DNA from: Alphaproteobacteria bacterium
GTDB lineage: Bacteria; Pseudomonadota; Alphaproteobacteria; UBA11222
Direction of reading: 5' to 3'
Length of the DNA stretch: 35,568 bases
NCBI GenBank assembly: GCA_009693835.1
Contig: SHWM01000022.1
Coordinates: 1-35,568 of the forward strand
Position numbers and translations under genes: made by a program. Positions 19,077-28,472 of the stretch are shown here, in pieces (positions within the stretch are counted from its first letter, which is position 1; every line of letters starts with the position of its first letter). A model generated the notes under the pieces. It ran no database searches and was not told the origin of the DNA. It saw only the letters and a list, made by a program, of their open reading frames with translations.

Positions 19077-19208
19077 AAAATTGCGCCAGATTTAATACTG
19101 ACAGAGCAGCTTTATCCGGTTAGCCGGAATCGCCAGAGTCGATCCGCTAACCGGATGCTGCTCTTGGCGGCGCGGTCGGCGAAACAGGCGGCAGGTGCGC
19201 ATGGTTGA
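19071..19208 (+). other. 45-codon open frame bridging nuoG and nuoH
   Basis: The ATG overlaps the nuoG stop (ATGA) and the TGA lies at bases 19206-19208, just inside nuoH. It reads straight through the palindromic element, and the product ([16 protein letters not shown] start, Arg-rich middle) resembles nothing I know. It may serve only to carry ribosomes from nuoG to nuoH across the inserted palindromes, or be chance. I do not call it a gene. Confidence 0.3.
19103..19164 (+). repeat. Palindromic element (AGAGCAGC family), copy 1, between nuoG and nuoH
   Basis: Outer arms AGAGCAGC (19103-19110) and GCTGCTCT (19157-19164) pair; inside them ATCCGGTTAGC (19114-19124) pairs with GCTAACCGGAT (19146-19156), leaving TTT (19111-19113) as a bulge. 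GGAATC follows the left inner arm. The same design, with the TTT bulge on the opposite arm, is seen at 27505-27567, so the two copies are in opposite orientation. Confidence 0.88.
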
Positions 19209-20217
19209 CTGGGCCTCCCTCTGGGCTGGCTATGGCTGGCCCTTACTGGTCATGGTCGGGCAGATCATGCTTGTGCTGATGGGCGTGCTGATTTCCATCG
19301 CCTTTCTGCTGCTGGCGGACCGCAAGATCTGGGCGGCGGTGATGTTGCGCCGCGGCCCCAACGTCGTCGGGCCGTTTGGGCTGTTGCAGTCGTTTGCCGA
19401 TTTCATAAAATTCATCCTGAAGGAAATCATCATCCCCGACGCCGCCAACAAGGGGGTGTTTCTGCTGGCCCCGGTGGTCACCGTGGTGCTGGCGTTCATC
19501 GCCTGGGCGGTCATTCCGTTCGCCGATGGCTGGGTGATCTCCGATATCAATGTCGGCATGCTGTATATTTTTGCGATTTCTTCGCTGGGCGTGTACGGGA
19601 TCATCATGGCGGGCTGGGCGTCGAACTCGAAATATCCGTTTCTCGGCGCGCTGCGGTCTGCTGCGCAGATGGTGTCCTACGAAGTATCCATCGGCTTTGT
19701 CATCGTCACGGTGCTGTTGCTGGCAGGCTCGCTCAATCTCAGCGACATTGTGCGGGCGCAAAAAACCGTGTGGTTCTTTATTCCGCTGTTCCCGATGTTC
19801 GTGATTTTCCTCATTCTGGCGCTGGCCGAAACCAACCGCCCGCCTTTTGATCTGGCGGAGGCGGAGTCCGAACTGGTGGCAGGTTATATGACCGAATATT
19901 CCTCGGTGCCCTATCTGCTGCTGATGCTGGGTGAATATCTGAACATCGTCCTGATGTGCGCCATGGCCACCATCCTGTTTCTGGGCGGCTGGCTGCCGCC
20001 TTTTAATGTCGCGCCGTTCACCTGGGTGCCGGAAATCGTGTGGTTCGTGCTGAAGATGCTGCTCATCTTCTTTTACTTCGCGATGGTGAAGGCGTTTGTG
20101 CCGCGTTACCGCTATGATCAGCTGATGCGGCTGGGCTGGAAAGTGTTTTTGCCGATCTCGCTGGCGTGGGTGGTGGTGACAGCCGGCGTGCTGGTTACCT
20201 TCGACCTCGCGCCTTAA
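19201..20217 (+). CDS. nuoH: NADH-quinone oxidoreductase subunit H
   Basis: A 338-residue membrane subunit of eight or nine helices that forms the heel of the membrane arm and the mouth of the quinone channel. Conserved pieces include [12 protein letters not shown] (68-79), the loop [16 protein letters not shown] (209-224) with its acidic cluster facing the quinone channel, and [17 protein letters not shown]. The ATG at 19201 has GGCAGG about 8 bases upstream and yields the usual N-terminus; the in-frame codon at 19195 is less likely. The gene follows the palindromic insertion after nuoG. Confidence 0.96.
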   Translation: MVDWASLWAGYGWPLLVMVGQIMLVLMGVLISIAFLLLADRKIWAAVMLRRGPNVVGPFGLLQSFADFIKFILKEIIIPDAANKGVFLLAPVVTVVLAFIAWAVIPFADGWVISDINVGMLYIFAISSLGVYGIIMAGWASNSKYPFLGALRSAAQMVSYEVSIGFVIVTVLLLAGSLNLSDIVRAQKTVWFFIPLFPMFVIFLILALAETNRPPFDLAEAESELVAGYMTEYSSVPYLLLMLGEYLNIVLMCAMATILFLGGWLPPFNVAPFTWVPEIVWFVLKMLLIFFYFAMVKAFVPRYRYDQLMRLGWKVFLPISLAWVVVTAGVLVTFDLAP

Positions 20218-20248
20218 GGGAATTCGGCGTCATGAATGGATCAAACAG

Positions 20249-20740
20249 ATGGCATTTCTAGACCGCGGCGTCCGCTCCCTGTTTCTGACGGAGTTTGTCT
20301 CCAGCTTTCTGCTGGCGCTGAAATATTTTTTCAAGCCCAAGGCGACCCTGAATTATCCGTATGAGAAGGGCGCGCTGTCGCCGCGCTTTCGCGGGGAGCA
20401 TGCGCTGCGCCGCTATCCCAATGGCGAAGAGCGCTGCATCGCCTGCAAGCTGTGCGAGGCCATCTGCCCGGCCCAGGCCATCACCATCGAAGCCGGGCCG
20501 CGGCAGGATGATGGCAGCCGCCGCACCGTGCGCTATGACATCGATATGACGAAATGCATCTATTGCGGCTTTTGCCAGGAGGCCTGTCCGGTGGATGCGA
20601 TTGTGGAAGGGCCGAACTTTGAATTTGCGGTGGAAACGCGCGAAGAGCTTTTTTACGACAAGGAACGGCTGCTCGCCAATGGTGACCGCTGGGAGTATGA
20701 AATATCCAGAAACATCGAGATGGATGCGCCTTACCGTTAA
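20249..20740 (+). CDS. nuoI: NADH-quinone oxidoreductase subunit I (clusters N6a and N6b)
   Basis: A 163-residue ferredoxin-like subunit holding two 4Fe-4S clusters between NuoG and NuoB. The two motifs are C63, C66, C69, C73 ([12 protein letters not shown]) and C103, C106, C109, C113 ([12 protein letters not shown]); in the usual arrangement the fourth Cys of each ligates the other cluster. The N-terminal amphipathic helix [20 protein letters not shown] binds the membrane surface. The length is standard for Alphaproteobacteria. The start lacks a strong ribosome site. Confidence 0.97.
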   Translation: MAFLDRGVRSLFLTEFVSSFLLALKYFFKPKATLNYPYEKGALSPRFRGEHALRRYPNGEERCIACKLCEAICPAQAITIEAGPRQDDGSRRTVRYDIDMTKCIYCGFCQEACPVDAIVEGPNFEFAVETREELFYDKERLLANGDRWEYEISRNIEMDAPYR

Positions 20741-20785
20741 CAGGGGCAGACGCGCGGGAGCGGGAAGTATGAGGGGAAGCAGGGA

Positions 20786-21400
20786 ATGATCATTCAGGCG
20801 CTGGCGTTTTACCTGTTCGCGGCAGTGACGAGTGCGGCGGCATTTCTGGTGATTACCGTGCGCAATCCGGTACATTCCGTGCTGTTCCTGATCCTAACCT
20901 TCTTCAACGCTGCCGGCCTGTTCATCCTGCTGGGCGCAGAATTTCTGGCCATGATTCTGGTCATTGTCTATGTGGGCGCGGTCGCGGTGCTGTTCCTGTT
21001 CGTCGTCATGATGCTGGATATAGATTTTGTGGAACTGCGGCAGGGCTTTCTGAATTATCTGCCGATGGGCGGTGCCATTGGCTTCGTTCTTGCGCTGGAA
21101 CTGGTGCTGGTGCTTGGGGCCAACAGCGCCATCGCGATTCCAGCGGGCATGGCTACCTCGCCGACGCCGCCCATGGCGGATGTGACCAATACCGAAGCGC
21201 TGGGCCGTATCCTGTATACGGATTATGTCTATCTGTTTCAGACGGCGGGGCTGGTGCTGCTGGTGGCGATGATCGGGGCCATTGTACTGACCTTGCGCAC
21301 CCGTGAAGGCGTTAAGCGGCAGAATATTTCCCAGCAGGTGGCGCGCACGCCCGCACTGGGCATGGAACTGAAAGACGTCAAGCCAGGACAGGGGCTGTAG
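20786..21400 (+). CDS. nuoJ: NADH-quinone oxidoreductase subunit J
   Basis: A 204-residue membrane subunit with five helices, the third of which ([20 protein letters not shown], with its conserved Tyr and GA) contains the pi-bulge that changes during turnover. The hydrophilic C-terminal tail after [11 protein letters not shown] is usual. GAGGGG and CAGGGA lie upstream of the ATG; the true ribosome site is probably AGCAGGG. nuoK starts four bases after its stop. Confidence 0.95.
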   Translation: MIIQALAFYLFAAVTSAAAFLVITVRNPVHSVLFLILTFFNAAGLFILLGAEFLAMILVIVYVGAVAVLFLFVVMMLDIDFVELRQGFLNYLPMGGAIGFVLALELVLVLGANSAIAIPAGMATSPTPPMADVTNTEALGRILYTDYVYLFQTAGLVLLVAMIGAIVLTLRTREGVKRQNISQQVARTPALGMELKDVKPGQGL

Positions 21401-21404
21401 CAGC

Positions 21405-21713
21405 ATGGAAATAGGCCTTTCACACTATCTCACGCTGGCGGCCATTCTGCTGGCCATCGGGGTGCTGGGTATTTTCGTCAACCGCAAGAACATCATCATC
21501 ATTCTGATGTCGGTGGAGCTTATTCTGCTATCGGTGAATATAAATCTGGTGGCGTTTTCGTCATTTCTCCACGATCTGTCGGGACAGGTTTTCGCGATGC
21601 TGGTGCTGACGGTCGCGGCAGGCGAAGCCGCGATCGGCCTGGCCATTCTGGTCGTGTATTTCCGCAATCGCGGTTCCATAGCGGTTGAAGACATCAACCT
21701 GATGAAGGGTTAG
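21405..21713 (+). CDS. nuoK: NADH-quinone oxidoreductase subunit K
   Basis: A 102-residue three-helix membrane subunit related to MrpC. It carries the two membrane-buried acidic residues that link the quinone site to the antiporter-like subunits: E38 in helix 2 ([15 protein letters not shown]) and E74 in helix 3 ([14 protein letters not shown]), equivalent to E36 and E72 of the E. coli protein. Length and both motifs are standard. Confidence 0.97.
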   Translation: MEIGLSHYLTLAAILLAIGVLGIFVNRKNIIIILMSVELILLSVNINLVAFSSFLHDLSGQVFAMLVLTVAAGEAAIGLAILVVYFRNRGSIAVEDINLMKG

Positions 21714-21724
21714 GGCGGGCAGGA

Positions 21725-23659
21725 ATGTATAGCGCGATTGTTTTTCTTCCCCTGATCGGTGCGCTTCTCGCGGGCCTGTTTGGCCGCCGTATCGGCGATC
21801 GCGGTTCGCAGATTATTACCTGCGGCGCGCTGGTGATTTCGACGCTGTTGTCCATGGCGGCGCTCTATCAGGTCGGATTTCTGCATCAGGTGCAGACCGT
21901 GCAGGTTTTGCGCTGGATAGATTCAGGCGCCTTCCAGGTGGACTGGCGGTTGCGCATCGACACGCTGACGGCTGTCATGCTGGTGGTGGTGAACGGGGTC
22001 AGCTCGCTGGTGCACATCTATTCCGTCGGCTATATGGGGCATGATCCGCACAAGCCGCGTTTCATGGCCTATCTGTCGCTGTTTACGTTCGCCATGCTGA
22101 TGCTGGTGACGGCGGATAATTTTCTGCAGATCTATTTTGGCTGGGAAGGTGTCGGCCTCGCCTCCTATCTTCTGATCGGTTTCTGGTACAAACGCCCCTC
22201 GGCCAATGCCGCCGCGATCAAGGCATTTGTCGTCAACCGGGTCGGGGATTTTGGCTTCGCCATCGGCATCATGGCGATTTTCATGGTGTTCGGCACGCTG
22301 TCGTTTGATGACGTGTTCGCCCGGGCGCCGGAAATGGCGGGCAAGACCTTCCATTTTCTGAATTGGCAGCCGGATATTCTGACCACCATCTGCCTGCTTC
22401 TGTTCGTGGGCGCCATGGGAAAATCGGCGCAGTTTCTGTTGCACACCTGGTTGCCCGACGCGATGGAAGGCCCTACGCCCGTCTCGGCGCTGATCCATGC
22501 CGCGACCATGGTGACCGCCGGTGTGTTTCTGGTGGCGCGCTGTTCACCGCTGTTTGAATATGCGCCGGATGCGCTGGCATTCGTGACCGTGATTGGCGCC
22601 ACCACGGCATTTTTTGCCGCGACCATCGGGCTGGTGCAGAACGACATCAAGCGGGTCATCGCCTATTCCACCTGTTCGCAACTGGGTTATATGTTTTTTG
22701 CGGCCGGTGTCTCGGCCTATAATGTGGCGATTTTCCATCTGTTCACGCACGCCTTCTTCAAGGCGCTGCTGTTCCTGGGCGCTGGCTCGGTCATTCACGC
22801 CATGTCGGACGAGCAGGACATGCGCAAGATGGGCGGTATCTACAGGCTCATTCCCGCCACCTGGATTTTAATGCTGATCGGCACGCTCGCCCTGACCGGC
22901 TTTCCGCTGACGGCCGGTTATTTCTCCAAGGATGCGGTGATCGAGGCGGCCTATGCGGCGGGCACATCGGTTGGCCAATATGGTTTCACGATGGGCGTGG
23001 TGGCGGCGACGCTGACCGCATTTTATTCCTGGCGTCTGATTTTCATGACGTTCCACGGCCCGTCGCGCGCTGATCATCATACGCTGGACCATGTGCATGA
23101 ATCGCCCCTTGTCATGCTTATACCTCTCGTGCTGCTGGCGGCGGGCGCGCTGTTCGCGGGCATGGCCTTTGCAGGGTCTTTCATTGGCGAAGCTTCGGGT
23201 GAATTCTGGGGCAAGGCGCTGTTTGTCCTGCCGGACAGGCATGTTCTCGAAGCCATGCATCACGTCCCGGAATGGGTGAAACTATCGCCGGTCGTGGTGG
23301 GTTTCGCGGGGCTGGCGCTGGCCTGGTATATGTATATCCGCAATCCGGACGCGCCACGGCAACTGGCCAAAACACATTATCCCCTCTATCAGTTCCTGCT
23401 CAACAAATGGTATTTTGACGAGCTGTATGATCTCATCTTCGTGCGCCCCGCCATGGCCATAGGCCGGTTCCTGTGGCTGCGCGGGGATGGCGGGGTGATT
23501 GACCGCTTCGGGCCGGACGGCATCGCCGCCGGTGTGCAGGCGCTGACGCGGCGCGCCGCGCAAATGCAGAGCGGCTATGTATATCATTACGCGTTTGCGA
23601 TGCTGATCGGGCTTTCCGCGATCACCACCTATTACATGTTCAGCGGGGGGGCGCATTAA
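21725..23659 (+). CDS. nuoL: NADH-quinone oxidoreductase subunit L
   Basis: A 644-residue antiporter-like subunit at the far end of the membrane arm. Proton-channel residues are present: E141 in [19 protein letters not shown] and K233 in [16 protein letters not shown], followed by [20 protein letters not shown]. The long C-terminal part, from about residue 520, contains the lateral amphipathic helix and the final anchoring helix. GGCAGGA precedes the ATG. The stop codon overlaps the nuoM start (TAATG). Confidence 0.97.
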   Translation: MYSAIVFLPLIGALLAGLFGRRIGDRGSQIITCGALVISTLLSMAALYQVGFLHQVQTVQVLRWIDSGAFQVDWRLRIDTLTAVMLVVVNGVSSLVHIYSVGYMGHDPHKPRFMAYLSLFTFAMLMLVTADNFLQIYFGWEGVGLASYLLIGFWYKRPSANAAAIKAFVVNRVGDFGFAIGIMAIFMVFGTLSFDDVFARAPEMAGKTFHFLNWQPDILTTICLLLFVGAMGKSAQFLLHTWLPDAMEGPTPVSALIHAATMVTAGVFLVARCSPLFEYAPDALAFVTVIGATTAFFAATIGLVQNDIKRVIAYSTCSQLGYMFFAAGVSAYNVAIFHLFTHAFFKALLFLGAGSVIHAMSDEQDMRKMGGIYRLIPATWILMLIGTLALTGFPLTAGYFSKDAVIEAAYAAGTSVGQYGFTMGVVAATLTAFYSWRLIFMTFHGPSRADHHTLDHVHESPLVMLIPLVLLAAGALFAGMAFAGSFIGEASGEFWGKALFVLPDRHVLEAMHHVPEWVKLSPVVVGFAGLALAWYMYIRNPDAPRQLAKTHYPLYQFLLNKWYFDELYDLIFVRPAMAIGRFLWLRGDGGVIDRFGPDGIAAGVQALTRRAAQMQSGYVYHYAFAMLIGLSAITTYYMFSGGAH

Positions 23660-25185
23660 TGAGCGATTGGCCGATTTTATCGCTCGTCACCTTCCTGCCT
23701 GCGATAGGGGGGCTGTTCATCCTGCTGATCCGCGGGGAAGAGGCGATGGTGGCGCACAATGCGCGGATGGTCGCGCTGTGGACGACGCTGTTCACCTTTG
23801 CGTTGTCTTTGCTGTTGTGGACGGGATTTGACAACAGCACCGCAGCCTTTCAGTTTGTTGAAAAGCATGGCTGGCTGGGTGGCAATATCAATTATCACAT
23901 GGGCGTGGACGGCATCTCCATGCCGTTCATCATCCTCACCACGTTCCTGATGCCGCTGTGCATTCTGGCTTCCTGGGAATCCATCACCGCCCGGGTCAAG
24001 GACTACATGATCGCGTTTCTGATCCTGGAAACCCTGATGGTGGGGGTGTTCAGCTCGCTCGATATGGTCCTGTTCTATCTGTTCTTTGAAGGTGGCCTCA
24101 TTCCGATGTTCCTGATCATCGGCGTCTGGGGCGGCCAGCGCCGCGTCTATGCCTCGTTCAAGTTCTTTCTCTATACGCTGGCGGGCTCCGTGCTGATGCT
24201 GCTGGCGATCATGGCCATGTACTGGGCGGCCGGCACCACCGACATCACGGCGCTGATGGCGTTCCGTTTTGATCCCGGGATGCAGAAATGGCTGTGGCTG
24301 GCGTTCTTTGCGTCATTTGCCGTAAAGGTGCCGATGTGGCCGGTGCATACGTGGCTGCCGGACGCGCATGTCGAGGCGCCAACGGCGGGATCGGTCATTC
24401 TGGCGGGTATTCTGCTGAAGATGGGGGGCTACGGCTTTTTGCGTTTTTCGCTACCGATGTTCTCCGTGGCGTCGGAGATGTTCACGCCGCTCATTTATGG
24501 CCTCAGCCTGATCGCGATTGTGTACACCTCGCTCGTAGCGCTGGTGCAGAAAGACATGAAAAAGCTGATCGCCTATAGTTCCGTTGCCCATATGGGCTTC
24601 GTGACCATCGGCATGTTCGCCATGAACCAGCAGGGCGTTCAGGGCGCCATGGTGCAGATGATCAGCCACGGCCTTGTGTCAGGCGCACTGTTCCTGTGCG
24701 TTGGCGTGATCTATGACAGGATTCACACGCGCGACATAGACGCCTATGGCGGGCTGGTGGAGCGCATGCCGGTCTATGCCTTCACATTTATGCTGTTCAC
24801 CCTGGCGACCGTCGGCCTGCCTGGCACCAGCGGTTTCGTTGGCGAGTTTCTGATACTGGTCGGGGCGTATCAGGCCAATAGCTGGGTTGCGTTTGTCGCG
24901 GCGACAGGGGCGGTGCTGGCGGCGGCCTATTCCCTATGGCTTTACCGGCGCGTGGTGTTTGGCGAACTGACCAAGCCCAATCTGAAGGATATTATGGATA
25001 TGAACCGTCGCGAGATCGCCGTTTTCGCCCCGTTGATCATCGCGACCCTTTGGTTTGGCGTCTATCCGATGCCTCTGCTGGACGCCACCGCCGTCAGCGT
25101 TGAAAATCTGATCGGCCACTACACGGCCTCTCTTGCAAGCTATGACATGGATACGGGCAATGTGGTGACACAGCTCGCGCATTAG
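23659..25185 (+). CDS. nuoM: NADH-quinone oxidoreductase subunit M
   Basis: A 508-residue antiporter-like subunit of the membrane arm with about 14 helices. Key residues are E144 ([20 protein letters not shown]) and K223 in the segment [20 protein letters not shown], followed by [20 protein letters not shown], the signature that separates NuoM from NuoL and NuoN. No truncation or unusual insertion was seen. Confidence 0.97.
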   Translation: MSDWPILSLVTFLPAIGGLFILLIRGEEAMVAHNARMVALWTTLFTFALSLLLWTGFDNSTAAFQFVEKHGWLGGNINYHMGVDGISMPFIILTTFLMPLCILASWESITARVKDYMIAFLILETLMVGVFSSLDMVLFYLFFEGGLIPMFLIIGVWGGQRRVYASFKFFLYTLAGSVLMLLAIMAMYWAAGTTDITALMAFRFDPGMQKWLWLAFFASFAVKVPMWPVHTWLPDAHVEAPTAGSVILAGILLKMGGYGFLRFSLPMFSVASEMFTPLIYGLSLIAIVYTSLVALVQKDMKKLIAYSSVAHMGFVTIGMFAMNQQGVQGAMVQMISHGLVSGALFLCVGVIYDRIHTRDIDAYGGLVERMPVYAFTFMLFTLATVGLPGTSGFVGEFLILVGAYQANSWVAFVAATGAVLAAAYSLWLYRRVVFGELTKPNLKDIMDMNRREIAVFAPLIIATLWFGVYPMPLLDATAVSVENLIGHYTASLASYDMDTGNVVTQLAH

Positions 25186-25216
25186 TCCGTTATTTTAATT
25201 CAGGAACCAAGGCAAA

Positions 25217-26674
25217 ATGACCCCTAACGCATTTGTTTCGCCAAATCTGCTTCCGGCGCTGCCGGAAATATTGATGGCATGCGGCGCGATGGCGTTGTTG
25301 ATGCTGGGGGTTTTCCGCGCCCAGGCGACGCAACGCAGTGTGACCCAGGGGGCGCTGCTGCTGCTCATGGTGACGGCGGCGCTGGTGATGCTGCAGGGTA
25401 GTGGACGCATGGAGACATTTTCCGGCGGCTTTGTGACCGACGCCTTTTCGCGCTATGCCAAAATTCTCATCCTGCTCGGGTCTGGCGTCATGCTGGTCAT
25501 GGCGCAGGGCTATTTGCGCCGCGAAAACATGGACCGGTTTGAATTTCCGGTGCTGGTGCTGCTGGCCACGCTGGGCATGATGATGATGGTGTCGGCCGGT
25601 GATCTGATCTCGCTTTACATGGGTCTGGAACTGCAAAGCCTGTCGCTGTATGTGCTGGCGGCGTTCAAACGCGATTCACAACGCGCCACCGAGGCGGGCC
25701 TGAAATATTTTGTTCTGGGCGCGCTGGCGTCGGGCATCCTGCTCTATGGCGCATCGCTGATTTACGGTTTCACCGGCACCGTCAACTTCATGAAGCTGGC
25801 GACTGTGTTTGGCGATGGGCATGCCGAGGTGGGACTGGGCCTGATTTTCGGTCTGGTGTTCCTGACGGCGGGACTGGCGTTCAAGATTTCCGCTGTTCCC
25901 TTTCATATGTGGACGCCAGATGTGTACGAAGGCGCGCCAACCCCGGTGACAGCCCTTCTGGCCTCTGCCCCCAAGGTGGCCGCGATGGCTCTGTTCGTGC
26001 GGGTGATGACGCAGCCGCTGCTCGGCATGATCGCGCAGTGGCAGCAGATCGTCGTGTTTATCTCGATTGCGTCCATGGTGCTGGGGGCGATTGCCGCGAT
26101 TGGGCAAAATAATATCAAGCGGCTGATGGCGTTCAGCTCCATCGGGCATATGGGCTTTGCGCTGGTGGGCCTGGCGTCCGGCACCCAGGAAGGCGTTCAG
26201 GCGGTTCTGATTTATCTGGCCATTTACGTTGCCATGAATTTTGGCGTATTTGGTTGCATTCTCGCCATGCGCAACAAGGGCGGGCAACTGGAAGGCGTCA
26301 ATGATCTGGCCGGCCTCGGGCGCACCAACCCCATGATGGCGCTGGCGCTGGCGCTGCTGATGTTTTCACTGGCCGGAATTCCGCCGCTGGCCGGGTTCTT
26401 TGCCAAATTCTTTGTATTTCTGGCGGCAATCCATGCGGGCCTCTATACTCTGGCCGTGATTGGCGTTCTGGCCAGTGTGATCGGGGCCTATTATTATTTG
26501 CGCATCATTAAAATCATGTATTTCGATGCCCCCGCCGATGTCCAGGATTGGCCAATGAGCACGTCGCTTCGCTTCATCGTCACTGGCTCCAGCCTGTTCA
26601 GCCTGTTTTTCTTCATCTATCCGATGCCGATCGTCACAAGCGCCGCCACGGCGGCGTCTGCGCTTTTCAGATAG
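25217..26674 (+). CDS. nuoN: NADH-quinone oxidoreductase subunit N
   Basis: A 485-residue antiporter-like subunit, closest of the three to the quinone end. The channel residues E138 (YMGLELQSLSLYVLAAF) and K223 (GLAFKISAVPFHMWTPDVYE) and the later APKVAAMALF lysine (K253) are present. AAGGCAAA precedes the ATG. It is the last nuo gene; birA begins 15 bases after its stop and probably continues the transcript. Confidence 0.97.
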   Translation: MTPNAFVSPNLLPALPEILMACGAMALLMLGVFRAQATQRSVTQGALLLLMVTAALVMLQGSGRMETFSGGFVTDAFSRYAKILILLGSGVMLVMAQGYLRRENMDRFEFPVLVLLATLGMMMMVSAGDLISLYMGLELQSLSLYVLAAFKRDSQRATEAGLKYFVLGALASGILLYGASLIYGFTGTVNFMKLATVFGDGHAEVGLGLIFGLVFLTAGLAFKISAVPFHMWTPDVYEGAPTPVTALLASAPKVAAMALFVRVMTQPLLGMIAQWQQIVVFISIASMVLGAIAAIGQNNIKRLMAFSSIGHMGFALVGLASGTQEGVQAVLIYLAIYVAMNFGVFGCILAMRNKGGQLEGVNDLAGLGRTNPMMALALALLMFSLAGIPPLAGFFAKFFVFLAAIHAGLYTLAVIGVLASVIGAYYYLRIIKIMYFDAPADVQDWPMSTSLRFIVTGSSLFSLFFFIYPMPIVTSAATAASALFR

Positions 26675-26689
26675 CGGCAGTGAACGCTG

Positions 26690-27475
26690 ATGCAAGCCCG
26701 CCTTCCGCCTGGATATGGCCTGATCAGTTTCGACACCATTGACAGCACCATGGACGAGGCCCGCAGGCAGGCGGCCCAGGGCGCCGCGGGTCCGCTCTGG
26801 ATTGTGGCTAAACAGCAAACAAAGGGGCGGGGCCGCCGCAGCAGAGCCTGGGAATCGGGAACCGGCAATCTTCTCTGCACGCTGCTGATCAATCCTGGCG
26901 TGGCGGCGCCGGAGGCAGCCAAACTCTCGTTTTTGACGGCGCTGTGCGTGGGGGAAACTCTGGACCATTTCCTGGGCACAGCAAGCCGCATCCAGTTGAA
27001 ATGGCCCAATGACGTGCTGCTGGTTGGGCGAAAGACCGCTGGAATCCTGCTGGAATCCGTCTCTGGCAGCGGTGGAGTCATAACATGGCTGGCCATCGGC
27101 ATAGGGATCAATCTGTCGCAACACCCGGAGGCCGCACCGGCTATGCCCGGGGTGTCGTCGGCCTGGCCGGCCACCAGCCTGCGCGCGGCTGGGGTGGAGC
27201 CGCCTCCCTCACCGCAGGCCGCACTGGAGGTTCTGGCTGTCCGGTTTGACGCCTGGCTGACCCGCTGGCGGCAGCAAGGGTTCGCCCCGGTCAAGGAGGC
27301 CTGGCTGGCCCGCGCCGCGCGTGTGGGCGAGGCTATTGAGGTGCGGCTGGACAAGGAGACCCTTCCCGGGATATTCACCGCACTGGATGAGAGTGGGGCG
27401 CTGGTTCTGACCCTGGCCGATAAAACGGTGCGCCTGATCTCGGCCGGGGACGTTTTCTTTCCGGAACAGAATTGA
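26690..27475 (+). CDS. birA: Biotin--[acetyl-CoA-carboxylase] ligase
   Basis: A 261-residue enzyme that makes biotinyl-AMP and attaches biotin to carboxylase carrier lysines in the cytoplasm. The biotin and ATP loop is TKGRGRRSRAWESGTGNL (44-61), KWPNDVLLVGRKTAGILLES (104-123) holds the catalytic Lys, and IGIGINLSQ follows. A small C-terminal SH3-like domain ends the protein. There is no N-terminal winged-helix domain, so it is the monofunctional form and not a biotin-operon repressor. It follows nuoN closely, a standard alphaproteobacterial arrangement. Confidence 0.95.
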   Translation: MQARLPPGYGLISFDTIDSTMDEARRQAAQGAAGPLWIVAKQQTKGRGRRSRAWESGTGNLLCTLLINPGVAAPEAAKLSFLTALCVGETLDHFLGTASRIQLKWPNDVLLVGRKTAGILLESVSGSGGVITWLAIGIGINLSQHPEAAPAMPGVSSAWPATSLRAAGVEPPPSPQAALEVLAVRFDAWLTRWRQQGFAPVKEAWLARAARVGEAIEVRLDKETLPGIFTALDESGALVLTLADKTVRLISAGDVFFPEQN

Positions 27476-27504
27476 AACGGGAACATTGGCGGCCATTCTG
27501 AACC

Positions 27505-27567
27505 TAGAGCAGCATGCGATTAACTGGAATCGTTTAGAATTCCATCTAATCGCATAAAGCTGCTCTA
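27505..27567 (-). repeat. Palindromic element (AGAGCAGC family), copy 2
   Basis: Left arm TAGAGCAGCATGCGATTA from 27505; the right arm, read in reverse, is TAGAGCAGC-TTT-ATGCGATTAG, so the arms differ by a TTT bulge and a few internal bases. Relative to copy 1 (19103) the bulge is on the opposite side, which means inverse orientation. It lies between birA and coaX, 13 bases before a second, related hairpin. Confidence 0.88.
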
Positions 27568-27580
27568 ACACATTAAAAAA

Positions 27581-27639
27581 TAGAGCAATATGCTATTAGG
27601 TAGAACCCTACTGGTTCAACCTAATAGCATATTGCTCTA
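27581..27639. repeat. Long 27-bp hairpin related to the palindromic family
   Basis: Arms at 27581-27607 and 27613-27639 pair at 26 of 27 positions around a 5-base loop. The arm begins TAGAGCAATATGCTATTAGG: it shares the TAGAGCA tip and an internal TTAG with the AGAGCAGC elements but has a different core. Together with the preceding element it fills most of the birA-coaX gap. It has no T-tract, so it is not a classical terminator. Confidence 0.9.
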
Positions 27640-27686
27640 GGGTTCAGGGCTGACGCGGACCGGTTTCAGGAAGGTTGGATTGGATT

Positions 27687-28472
27687 ATGCTGCTAGCCAT
27701 CGATGTGGGAAACACCAATACGGTATTTGCCGTACTTAGGGGCATGGAGATTCTGGGCGAGTGGCGAAGCGCCACGGATGGCGTGCGCACGGCTGATGAA
27801 TATATGGTGTGGCTCAGCCAGCTCATGCAGCTCAACGGCATTTCCCCAGGCCAGATTGACGGCACGATTATCTCCACCGTCGTGCCGCAGGCGCTGTTTG
27901 ACATTCGTACCCTGTGCCGGAAATATTTTAATGGCGAGCCGCTGGTGGTGGGAGAAGACGGCGTTAACATCGGCCTTAAAATCAATATCACCCGTCCCGA
28001 ACAGGCTGGCGCGGACCGGCTGGTGAACGCCATAGCAGCACATACCGCCTATCCCGGCAATCTGATTATTATCGATTTCGGCACCGCCACCACGTTTGAC
28101 ATTGTTTCCGCCAATGGCGACTTTGAAGGCGGCATCATTGTGCCGGGGGTCAATCTGTCACTTCAGGCTTTGCATGAGGCGGCCGCGAAATTGCCGCACA
28201 TTGCCGTGCGCCGTCCCGATTCAGTGATCGGTAAGGATACGGAAACCGCGATGTTGTCTGGTATTTACTGGGGATATATTGGTCTGATCGAAGGGCTGGT
28301 GGCCCGTATCAAGGAAGAATTCGGCGCGCCCATGACGGTGGTTTCCACCGGCGGGCTTGGGCATCTGTTGCGTCATGGCACGCCGGTGATTGAGCATTTC
28401 GACGCGGACCTCACCATAAAAGGACTGGCTGAAATCTTTTACCGCAACCGTCCCGAGAGGGCGAGAGCTTGA
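27687..28472 (+). CDS. coaX: Type III pantothenate kinase
   Basis: A 261-residue ASKHA-fold kinase that phosphorylates pantothenate in the first step of CoA synthesis, needing a monovalent cation and not inhibited by CoA. Motifs: [13 protein letters not shown] (4-16, phosphate loop with D6), [12 protein letters not shown] (108-119, catalytic D110) and [11 protein letters not shown] (128-138), then STGGLG in the C-terminal half. I chose the ATG at 27687; the TTG at 27675 directly abuts AGGAAGG. The upstream gap is occupied by two palindromes, so this gene may have its own promoter or a processed transcript. Confidence 0.95.
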   Translation: MLLAIDVGNTNTVFAVLRGMEILGEWRSATDGVRTADEYMVWLSQLMQLNGISPGQIDGTIISTVVPQALFDIRTLCRKYFNGEPLVVGEDGVNIGLKINITRPEQAGADRLVNAIAAHTAYPGNLIIIDFGTATTFDIVSANGDFEGGIIVPGVNLSLQALHEAAAKLPHIAVRRPDSVIGKDTETAMLSGIYWGYIGLIEGLVARIKEEFGAPMTVVSTGGLGHLLRHGTPVIEHFDADLTIKGLAEIFYRNRPERARA

